Positions 1-7,530 of a stretch of 38,288 bases of DNA are shown here, piece by piece. Source of the stretch: a bacterium (GTDB taxonomy: Bacteria; Bacillota; Clostridia; Christensenellales; Aristaeellaceae); contig JAQXJZ010000117.1 in the NCBI GenBank assembly GCA_029009515.1, forward strand, positions 1 to 38,288, read 5' to 3'. The notes under the pieces are model-generated. The model did not search any database and was not told the origin of the DNA. It worked only from the letters and a program-made list of their open reading frames with translations. Numbering within the stretch: position 1 is the first letter of the stretch; every line of letters starts with the position of its first letter. Made by a program: the position numbers and the translations under genes.

Positions 1-69
1 CCTGGACCCCAGCGAGTTGAGTGTATCTTTCTTTCGGGTTGCTTTTGTTTGTTGAGCGCCTTCTAAGAC

Positions 70-122
70 GCTAAAATCCCATCAACACCAGCCTGACGGC
101 TGACAGTTGATGAGATTTTAGC
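70..122. repeat. Long imperfect hairpin with 17-bp arms
   Basis: The arms at 70-86 and 106-122 are reverse complements with one mismatch (outer bases GCTAAAATC and GATTTTAGC). Inside the loop is a second small stem, CAGCC-TGAC-GGCTG. The AT-rich outer arms would suit a transcription terminator for an unseen upstream gene, but no clear T-run follows on either strand. It could also be the end of a small mobile element. Confidence 0.6.
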
Positions 123-169
123 TGCTTGTGGGGTTGAGAAACAAGGGTGCTGCCGGTATGTTCGTGCAC

Positions 170-267
170 GGGCGCACACATAGGTGCGCCCCTACGGTGG
201 TACCGGGGCTGTATTGAAATGCAGATCGGTTTGGTTGCCTTGTAGGGGCGCACCTGCGTGTGCGCCC
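170..267. repeat. Paired palindromic REP-like element
   Basis: Two 26-bp arms (170-195 and 242-267) are inverted copies with 24 of 26 bases matching, separated by 46 bp. Each arm is itself a palindrome, with GGGCGCAC facing GTGCGCCC across a short loop, followed by a CTAC/GTAG edge. Two inverted hairpin units with a spacer is the layout of bacterial REP/BIME-type intergenic elements. Family membership is inferred from structure only. Confidence 0.65.
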
Positions 268-407
268 GATGGCGACAGGTAACTTGCTTCATTCCCTATG
301 CCTTCATATTGTAGCCTCGCTTTGCCGTTGGGCAAAGGTGAGGCGGATCAAACGGCGACAGCTGCTTGATAAGACCTGCTCCTGAATATTTACCATCCCC
401 GCACACG

Positions 408-430
408 GGGGTCCAGGGGTTTACCCCTGG
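408..430. repeat. Short perfect hairpin
   Basis: CCAGGGG (413-419) pairs with CCCCTGG (424-430) around a TTTA loop. The overlapping ten bases GGGGTCCAGG at 408-417 are the exact reverse complement of the first ten bases of the window, so the stretch 1-417 may be bounded by inverted repeats. Confidence 0.5.
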
Positions 431-454
431 TCGTTTCAAGGGGGATACGGGATT

Positions 455-500
455 CCTAAGGGGGTAAGGGGGGAAATCGAAATCCCCCCTCCCCCTTAGG
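455..500. repeat. Very stable G-run/C-run hairpin upstream of the CotH cluster
   Basis: CCTAAGGGGG with a following G-run (455-473) faces a C-run ending CCCCCTTAGG (483-500) around a short AT loop. No T-run follows on either strand, so it is not a textbook terminator. It lies about 130 bp upstream of the likely -10 element of the CotH cluster. The rest of 1-683 shows no credible gene. Confidence 0.55.
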
Positions 501-632
501 CCCTAGCGGAGCGGGCCCCGACGCGCGCACCAAACAAAGGCCGCAACGCGTGACTCGGCCGTCAACCCGTTTTCCGTCAACCCCACCCCACACTTTTTAC
601 ACCCGCGCATTCCCAACCGCCGCCGCATATGG

Positions 633-638
633 TATACT
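633..638 (+). promoter_or_regulatory. Candidate -10 element of the CotH cluster
   Basis: TATACT lies 46 bp upstream of the preferred GTG start at 684. No good -35 box is visible at 16-18 bp spacing, so either the promoter is weak or activated, or transcription starts elsewhere. Confidence 0.35.
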
Positions 639-683
639 AAAAGATGGTGACATATGCGTATGCGCCGGAAGGAGTGGTCTGCT

Positions 684-2855
684 GTGAAATGGATGAAACG
701 GGCAATGCTGATCGCAGCAGTTTTGTGCTGCGCTCTGGGCGCTGCCTTTGCAGAGGAACTCGTGGCGCATGTGCCCCTTGCGGGCGGTACGGCGGAGATC
801 AGAGCCAGCATCGTGGATGGCGAAGCATGGTTCCTGCTGCCCTCCTTTGCATCGGAGGATACCGTGACGTATACGCTGGACGGCCAGCCCGTCAGCGCGG
901 ATGACGTGAACACCATGTTCTCCCAAAACCTGCGCGCCCTGTTCCTCATCAGCGATGATCCCGCCAACCAGGGCCGCGCATACATCGATGGCAACGCCGC
1001 GCGCTCAGCCTTCGCCACAGGCCGCATGGTGATGGTGGATGAAAATGGCGCGGTGGATCACACCGCGGGCATCGATATGCTGCGCGGGCGCGGCAACTCC
1101 ACCTGGGTGGCGGACAAGAAGCCCTACCACCTCAAGCTGGACGCCCGAACCGATCTGCTGGATATCGGCCAGCCGTCCCGCAAATGGGTGCTGCTGGCGG
1201 ATGCCATTGACGCAAGCCTCATCCGCAATATCATGACGCTGGATCTGGCGCGCGAGCTGGGCATTGCCTCCACGCCGCATGCCGAGCATGTGGATCTGTA
1301 CTACGACGGCGAGTACCGCGGCACCTACCTGCTGTGCGAAAAGATCGAAGTGGGCGAGTTTGGCGTGGACGAGCTGGACTACGACGAGCTGCTCAAGCGC
1401 CTCAACCGCACCATCGGCAACTACGATCTGGATGCGCTGCCCACGGCGGAAGCGCTCAACCGCTTTGAAAACCGCCTGTATTACACCGACGGCATGGTGG
1501 AGCCCACCCTGCCGTCCTCCGGCGCGTACTTTGTGGAGACCGAGGGCAATGCCACGCCCGACGACCGCTGCTGGTTCACCCTGTCGGATACGTCCGCTTA
1601 CGCGCTCAAAAACCCGGAAAACGCCACGGCGCGCATGATGACCTACATCAGCGAGCGGCTGGAGGAGGCGCGCGAAACGCTTGTTTACGGCGGCGTGCAT
1701 CCGCAAACCGGGCGCACCGTGGAAGAGGACTTTGACGTGGACGGCTTCGCCCGCGTGGCGCTTCTGCACGAGCTGGCCTATAACCCGGACAGCTATGAGC
1801 GCTCCTCCTTCTTCGTGCTGCCTGCGGGCGAAACGCGCTTTGAAACCGGCCCCATCTGGGACTTTGACCTCTCCTGGCGCTACCGCACCAATCTGGCCAA
1901 TGCAGGCGGCCATGAGCTGCAAAAGATGGAAGGCTGGCTGCCGGACTTCTACGGCGTGGATGCGGTGTGGACAAGGATGGGCGAAATCTGGCGCGATGAG
2001 CTGTATCCCCTTGTGCGCGATGTGCTGCTGGGGGATGAAGAGGGCGTGCATCTGCGTTCCATTGACGACTATGCCGCGCACATCGAGGCGTCCCGCCTGA
2101 TGAACGACGTGCTCTGGGACACGCACGAGCTCACCCGCCTTGTCTACGGTGCGGATTACGAAGAGGAAATCGCGCTGCTCAAGCGCTACCTCACCGAGCG
2201 CAGCGAATGGTTCGGCGAGCAGCTGGCAACCAGGAAGGCGGACCCCGAGCAGGTGGATATCCGCATTCAGGCCGAGTTCCTGGCCTTCGGCGATTACCTG
2301 ACCGTCACGGCCTATCCGTGGAGCCGAGCCGAGGTGGTGTGGTTTGACCGCCAGCAGCTCAGCGAGGCTACGGAGGAATATCACGCCTGCTGGCAGGTGG
2401 ATATGGCCATCCAGCCCGCGCCCGGCCATACCTTTGAGGAGCCGGAGATCACCGTCAACGGCGTGCCGCTGGACTACTGGATCACCGAGGACGGGCTGGC
2501 CTATGTGACCGCCTATGTGCAGGATCTGTCCTACCGCCCGGCGGAGTACTACGGCGAGGACATGGGCATGGTGTTCGACTTCGATTACTACGCCGCCCAG
2601 CACCCGGACGTCGCCGAGGAATGCGGCTACGATCCGGAGCTGCTGCTGGAATACTTCTGCGACGAGGGCATGTATGAGGGCCACATGGGCAATGCCTTCT
2701 TCAATCCCATCGAGGTCGCGCACAAGAACCCCTACCTCGTGGAGATGATCGGCGAGGACTGGTGGACGTATTATACTGAGTTTATCTACTACGGCTATGA
2801 GGAAGGCTGGCTTAAGGACGGCAAAACCTTCCTGCCGCCTGTGGTGACCGAATGA
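684..2855 (+). CDS. Secreted CotH-family protein kinase-like protein, copy 1
   Basis: A 723-aa protein of the CotH kinase family, atypical secreted or spore-coat kinases; Bacillus subtilis CotH phosphorylates coat proteins CotB and CotG. The start is taken as GTG at 684, because AAGGAG at 669-674 is 9 bases upstream; an ATG at 654 is in frame but has no ribosome site. A signal peptide ends near AAFA-EE. The core shows RGRGNSTW then KKPY (about residues 134-148), LYYDGEYRG, the catalytic-type motif NPDSY (Asp369) and WDFD (Asp393, Asp395), matching the NGDSY and PWDYN motifs recalled from B. subtilis CotH. The C-terminal 90 or so residues form a helical module (PDVAEECGYDP and GEDWWTYY). It is the first of six tandem paralogues. 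The substrate is unknown. Confidence 0.85.
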   Translation: MKWMKRAMLIAAVLCCALGAAFAEELVAHVPLAGGTAEIRASIVDGEAWFLLPSFASEDTVTYTLDGQPVSADDVNTMFSQNLRALFLISDDPANQGRAYIDGNAARSAFATGRMVMVDENGAVDHTAGIDMLRGRGNSTWVADKKPYHLKLDARTDLLDIGQPSRKWVLLADAIDASLIRNIMTLDLARELGIASTPHAEHVDLYYDGEYRGTYLLCEKIEVGEFGVDELDYDELLKRLNRTIGNYDLDALPTAEALNRFENRLYYTDGMVEPTLPSSGAYFVETEGNATPDDRCWFTLSDTSAYALKNPENATARMMTYISERLEEARETLVYGGVHPQTGRTVEEDFDVDGFARVALLHELAYNPDSYERSSFFVLPAGETRFETGPIWDFDLSWRYRTNLANAGGHELQKMEGWLPDFYGVDAVWTRMGEIWRDELYPLVRDVLLGDEEGVHLRSIDDYAAHIEASRLMNDVLWDTHELTRLVYGADYEEEIALLKRYLTERSEWFGEQLATRKADPEQVDIRIQAEFLAFGDYLTVTAYPWSRAEVVWFDRQQLSEATEEYHACWQVDMAIQPAPGHTFEEPEITVNGVPLDYWITEDGLAYVTAYVQDLSYRPAEYYGEDMGMVFDFDYYAAQHPDVAEECGYDPELLLEYFCDEGMYEGHMGNAFFNPIEVAHKNPYLVEMIGEDWWTYYTEFIYYGYEEGWLKDGKTFLPPVVTE

Positions 2856-2866
2856 GGAGGAAAACC

Positions 2867-5080
2867 ATGAAACGATGGCTGGCGCTTTTCACGCTCATCC
2901 TGTGCTGCCTCATCGGGCCTGCGCTGGGCGAGGAAGCGATGGAGAGCAGAGAGCGGGATATTTCCGTCTCGTCCATCCGCGCCGTGGTGCCTGTGCAGGG
3001 CGCGCAGGTGGACATCCGCGCATCGGTGGTGGATGGCGAAACGTGGCTGCTGCTGCCCGCCTTTGCCGATCAGGCGAAGATGCAGCTGTTTGACGGCGAC
3101 CAGCCTGTGACGGACGCTGACGTGCAGATCATGCAGAGCGAAAACCTGCGCGCGCTGTTCCTGCTCAGCGACGATCCTGTTTCTCAGGGCCGCGAATACA
3201 TCGACAACTGCGAGCGCCACGAGCACTTCACCACCGCGTCCATGGCACTGGTGGATGCGGACGGCCATGTGGATCACGTGGGCAAAATCCGCAAGCTGCG
3301 CGGCCGCGGCAACGGCACCTGGGGCGGCGGCAAGAAGCCCTACCAGTTCAAGCTGGACGAGCCCATGGATCTGCTGGATACCGGCCTGGCCAGCGAAATG
3401 GAGCGCACCTGGGTGCTGCTGGCGGAATCCTCCACGCAGACGATGCTGCACAACCGCATCACGCTGGACATGGGCCTGGAGCTTGGCCTTTCGGAAACCT
3501 CGCACAGCGAGCATGTGGATCTCTACTACGACGGCGAGTACCGCGGCACCTATCTGCTGGCGGAAAAGGTGGAAATCGGCGAGGGCCGCGTGGATGAGAT
3601 GGACTATGAAAAACTCATCGGCCAGTGGAACGACAAGGTGGGGCAGACCGACCTGAGCGTGCTACCGGTGAAGGAAGGCGTCAATCAGTTCAACCAGCCC
3701 TACACGTATCTGGACGGCGTGATCGAGTCCGCGTCTCCCGACGCGGGCGCGTATCTGGTGGAGATCGAATCCACCTACACGCTGTCGGAAAAATGCTGGT
3801 TCACCATGCACGACGGGCAGATCCTGTCGCTCAAGAACCCCGAAAGCGCTTCCGGGAAGATGGTGGAATACATCTCCAACCGCCTGCAGGATGCGCGCAA
3901 CACGCTGCTTTCCGGCGGCGTGAACTCCGAAACCATCCGCACCATCCACGACGACTTCGACGTGGACGCCTTTGCGCGCACCATGCTGGTGCAGGAGCTC
4001 AGCTACAACTACGACGGCTACCGCTATTCGTCTTCCTTCTTCGTACTGCCTGCGGGCAGCACGCAGTTCCGCCCCGGCCCGCTGTGGGATTTTGACATCG
4101 GCTACCGCTACCTGTCCAACGGTCTGGCGGCCAACGGCGTGGGTTTCAAGGAAACCAGCGGCTGGATGTACGATTTCTACCAGTGCCCGGATTTTGTGGA
4201 ATCTGCGCGGCAGATCTACGAAAACGAGCTGTACCCCATGGTGAGGGACATCCTGCTGGGAGATCAGCAGGGGCGGTATCTGCAATCCCTTGATGCCTAT
4301 GTGGCGCAGATTGAGGCGTCGCGGCAGATGAACGCCGTTCTGTGGCCGCGCAGCACGCTCAACCGCTACGTGTACGCGCTGGATCACGAGGGCGAGGTGG
4401 CGCTGCTGCGCCGCTTCCTCACCGAGCGCAGCGAGTGGCTGCACGGCGTATTTGGCGAAGAGCCCGATGACAACCGCATCGACCTGTGGGTGAGCGCCAC
4501 CTACGGCCACACCGGCGAGACCCTGCTTGTGCAGCAGAAGCCGTGGAACCGCCTCAAGGTGGAGGATGTGTGGTTTGAGCAGATGACCGAGGCCACCGAG
4601 GAGGAATACGCCTGGTGGCAATTGTGGATCTGGCTGGAAAACGACGGCGGCGAAGCGCCTGTTGTCACCGTAAACGGCGTGGAACTGCCGGCTGAAATGG
4701 ATGAGGACGGCACGTGGTGCGTGGGCGGCGCGTTTGCCGATCCGTCCTATCGCCCGGTGGATTACTACGGCGAGGACATCGGCATGATCTACAACTACGA
4801 CGTCTATGTCGAAAACTATCCCGAGGTGGCCGAGGAATGCGGATACGATCCGCAGGCCGTGATGGATGCCTTCTACGACGAAGGCATCTATGAAAACCAC
4901 ATGGGCAACGCCTTCTTCCGGCCCAGCGATGTGCTGGCCGCCTTCCCGGAGATGGAATACATGCTGGGCGAGGACTGGTGGCTGTATTACGGAGAGTTCC
5001 TCTCCTACGGCTACGAAATCGACAAATGGCTGATGCACATGGGCAAGTGCTACTGGCCCGAAGTGATCAGCATGTATTAG
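2867..5080 (+). CDS. Secreted CotH-family protein kinase-like protein, copy 2
   Basis: A 737-aa paralogue of the preceding gene, starting 11 bp after its stop. AGGAGG overlaps the upstream stop codon and sits 6 bases before the ATG, so translation is probably coupled. A signal peptide (MKRWLALFTLILCC start, ending ALG-EE) is followed by about 25 extra residues absent from copy 1. The CotH motifs are intact: RGRGNGTW, KKPYQFKL, LYYDGEYRG, NYDGY (Asp383) and WDFD (Asp408, Asp410). The C-terminal helical module is present (YPEVAEECGYDP, GEDWWLYY). This copy is followed by the only large gap inside the array. Confidence 0.85.
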   Translation: MKRWLALFTLILCCLIGPALGEEAMESRERDISVSSIRAVVPVQGAQVDIRASVVDGETWLLLPAFADQAKMQLFDGDQPVTDADVQIMQSENLRALFLLSDDPVSQGREYIDNCERHEHFTTASMALVDADGHVDHVGKIRKLRGRGNGTWGGGKKPYQFKLDEPMDLLDTGLASEMERTWVLLAESSTQTMLHNRITLDMGLELGLSETSHSEHVDLYYDGEYRGTYLLAEKVEIGEGRVDEMDYEKLIGQWNDKVGQTDLSVLPVKEGVNQFNQPYTYLDGVIESASPDAGAYLVEIESTYTLSEKCWFTMHDGQILSLKNPESASGKMVEYISNRLQDARNTLLSGGVNSETIRTIHDDFDVDAFARTMLVQELSYNYDGYRYSSSFFVLPAGSTQFRPGPLWDFDIGYRYLSNGLAANGVGFKETSGWMYDFYQCPDFVESARQIYENELYPMVRDILLGDQQGRYLQSLDAYVAQIEASRQMNAVLWPRSTLNRYVYALDHEGEVALLRRFLTERSEWLHGVFGEEPDDNRIDLWVSATYGHTGETLLVQQKPWNRLKVEDVWFEQMTEATEEEYAWWQLWIWLENDGGEAPVVTVNGVELPAEMDEDGTWCVGGAFADPSYRPVDYYGEDIGMIYNYDVYVENYPEVAEECGYDPQAVMDAFYDEGIYENHMGNAFFRPSDVLAAFPEMEYMLGEDWWLYYGEFLSYGYEIDKWLMHMGKCYWPEVISMY

Positions 5081-5178
5081 CCGGCCTGCGCCGGTGGCTT
5101 TTCGACCAAGGTGCAGAAAAGCTGAGTTCGTCCCACGATCCAAACTTGACTTTTCCACAACAAACCGGCCTTCGCCGG
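5081..5178. repeat. Hairpin-rich gap between CotH copies 2 and 3
   Basis: Copies 2 and 3 are 122 bp apart, whereas the other copies are 11-21 bp apart. The gap holds two near-identical GC hairpins, CCGGCCTGCGCCGG (5081-5094) and CCGGCCTTCGCCGG (5165-5178), and a third stem, GCTTTTC (5097-5103) pairing with GAAAAGC (5116-5122). They could attenuate or process the transcript. No clear promoter is visible. Confidence 0.5.
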
Positions 5179-5202
5179 TAACCAGAAAAGGACGGTGCGT
5201 TT

Positions 5203-7509
5203 ATGAAGCATCTGTGGAGGATCCTTGCGCTGCTTGCGGTGCTGCTCATGCTGGCCGCGCCGGTTTTGGCCGAGGAATCCATCTGGGAGGAAGACGCGGC
5301 CAGCACAGTGGCGGTCTCTGCGCTCAGGGCGCAGGTGGCGGCCAGCGGCGCGGATGTGGACGTGTACACCACGGAAATGGACGGCGTGCACTGGCTCTTC
5401 CTGCCCTCCTTTGCCGATGCGGATGAACTGCGCCTCACGCTGAACGGCGCAAAGGTGGATTGGACGCCCGACGCCGAAGAAGCCGGCGTGACCTACGGCC
5501 AGGCGGTGTGCGAGGACGGCGCGGAGATGACCCTGTGCGTGATGAAGAGCCAGAATCTGCGCGCGCTGTTCCTCTTCAGCGACGATCCCGTCAACCAGGG
5601 CCGCGCCTTCATCGACAACTGCGAGCGCCATGTGAACGAGACCACCGGCATGATGGCCGTCATCAGCCCGGACGGCACGGTCAACTACGCCGGCAAGCTG
5701 CGCCAGCTGCGCGGCCGCGGCAACTACACCTGGCAGCGCCAGAAGAAGCCCTACCAGTTCAAGCTGGAAAGCAAGGCGGATCTGCTCATGACCGGCGATC
5801 AGTCCGAGTGCAGCCGCACCTGGGTGCTGCTGGCCGAAACCTCGGACGGCAGCCTGCTTCGCAACCGCATGTCCATGGATCTGGCGCTGGAGATGGGCAT
5901 CGATGAAACGCCCTTTTCCGAGCATGTGGATCTGTACTACGACGGCGAATACCGCGGCACCTACCTGCTGACCGAAAAGGTGGAGGTGGGCGAAGGCCGT
6001 CTGGAAGTGTCTAACTATGACGAGATGATGGAAATCTGGAACCAGTCCGCCGGCATCAGCGATCCGGAGCTGCTGGAGGTGGGCGTGGGTCAGACAAAGT
6101 ATGGCACGGATTTCACCTACATCAAGGGAGTGGCCGAGGCGGATGATCCGTCCGTGGGCACCTTCGTGATGGAGATGGAACACGAGGGCAACACGCTTTC
6201 CGACCGCTGCTTCCTGCGCATGGAGGACGGCAGCGTCATCGCTGCCAAGAACCCGGAGAATCCCTCCGAAAGCATGATGCGCTACGTGAGCGAGCGGCTC
6301 ATTGAGGCGCGGCACACGCTGCAAAACGGCGGCGTGAACCCGGACAATGGCCGCACCATCCGCGACGACTTTGACGTGGACGCCTTTGCCAAATTGCTTC
6401 TGCTCAACGAGCTGGCGCACAACACCGACAGCTACTACTATTCCTCCTCCTGGTTCATCCTGCCCGAGGGCGAAACCCGCTTCCGCCCCGGCCCCGCGTG
6501 GGACTTTGACCTTGCGTGGCGCTACTTCCGGAAGGGCGTGAACGAAAAGGGCATGGGCGTGAAGGATCTGACCGGCTGGCATGCGGAGTTCTACAGCTGT
6601 CCGGAATTCATGCAGGCCATGCAGCGCGCGTATGAGGAAACGCTCTATCCCATCGTGACGGAGATTCTGCTGGGCGATAAGCAGGGAACCTATCTGCGCC
6701 CCCTGTGGGACTATGCCGACGAGATCGCCGCGTCCCGCGCCATGAACGACGTGCTGTGGGACTGCGAGTATTACGACTACCACATCTACGGCGAAACGCC
6801 GCAAGAGGAAGTGGAGCTGCTCTATCAGTTCATCGAGGAGCGCAACGCCTGGCTGTACGATGCTGTCATGAACGCGCAGGACGGCGCGGATGCCATCGAC
6901 CTGTGGGCCTATGCCGGCTACATGCACGTGCAGGATACCCTCAAGCTGAACGCCTGCCCGTGGAACCATGTGAACGTGGCGTTTGCTTCCTGCACGCCGC
7001 TGACCGAGGCCACGGAGGACGAATACGCCACCTGGGCGCTGGAAGCGTACCTCATGCCGGAGGAAGGCTACGCCTTTGAGGAGCCTTCCGTCACCATCAA
7101 CGGCACGCCCATCACCGGCTATCTGGTGGAGGACGGCTCGGCGCTGTATGTGTACGCCGAGTTTGAGGATCCCTCCTACCGCCCGGTGGATTACTGGGGC
7201 GAGGACATCGGCATGTTCTACAACCCCGATGTGTACGCGCAGAACTACCCCGAGATCGCCGCGCAGTTCGAGGGCGACCCCGAAGGCCTGATGACCTACT
7301 TCTGCGATGAAGGCATGTATCAGGATCAGATGGGCAATGCCTTCTTCCGCCCCAGCGAGGTGCTCCAATACAACCCGGAGCTGCTGGGTGTGCTGGGCAC
7401 GGACTGGGAGCTGTATTACTTTGAATTCTCCTTCTGCGGCTACGAGGAAGGCTGGATGCGCAAGGTGGACAAGCACTTTGCGCTGGAATGCGTGGATGTG
7501 CCCGAATAA
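5203..7509 (+). CDS. Secreted CotH-family protein kinase-like protein, copy 3
   Basis: The longest copy, 768 aa, starting at ATG 5203 with AAAAGGA upstream. A signal peptide (ending PVLA-EE) precedes an N-terminal segment with an insertion of about 20 residues around residue 90. The CotH core is complete: RGRGNYTW, KKPYQFKL, LYYDGEYRG, NTDSY (Asp409) and WDFD (Asp434, Asp436). The C-terminal part has the shared SYRPVDYWGEDIG strand and then the helical module (YPEIAAQFEGDP, GTDWELYY). The YPEIAAQFE segment is nearly identical to that in copy 4, suggesting recent duplication or gene conversion. The role is inferred from the family; the target is unknown. Confidence 0.85.
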   Translation: MKHLWRILALLAVLLMLAAPVLAEESIWEEDAASTVAVSALRAQVAASGADVDVYTTEMDGVHWLFLPSFADADELRLTLNGAKVDWTPDAEEAGVTYGQAVCEDGAEMTLCVMKSQNLRALFLFSDDPVNQGRAFIDNCERHVNETTGMMAVISPDGTVNYAGKLRQLRGRGNYTWQRQKKPYQFKLESKADLLMTGDQSECSRTWVLLAETSDGSLLRNRMSMDLALEMGIDETPFSEHVDLYYDGEYRGTYLLTEKVEVGEGRLEVSNYDEMMEIWNQSAGISDPELLEVGVGQTKYGTDFTYIKGVAEADDPSVGTFVMEMEHEGNTLSDRCFLRMEDGSVIAAKNPENPSESMMRYVSERLIEARHTLQNGGVNPDNGRTIRDDFDVDAFAKLLLLNELAHNTDSYYYSSSWFILPEGETRFRPGPAWDFDLAWRYFRKGVNEKGMGVKDLTGWHAEFYSCPEFMQAMQRAYEETLYPIVTEILLGDKQGTYLRPLWDYADEIAASRAMNDVLWDCEYYDYHIYGETPQEEVELLYQFIEERNAWLYDAVMNAQDGADAIDLWAYAGYMHVQDTLKLNACPWNHVNVAFASCTPLTEATEDEYATWALEAYLMPEEGYAFEEPSVTINGTPITGYLVEDGSALYVYAEFEDPSYRPVDYWGEDIGMFYNPDVYAQNYPEIAAQFEGDPEGLMTYFCDEGMYQDQMGNAFFRPSEVLQYNPELLGVLGTDWELYYFEFSFCGYEEGWMRKVDKHFALECVDVPE

Positions 7510-7530
7510 TCAACAAGGAGGCAGCCGCCT

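Noticed and set aside
71-292. A 73-codon minus-strand frame in the first repeats
   Set aside because: It crosses the inverted repeats and its product is a translation of palindromic DNA with no ribosome site.
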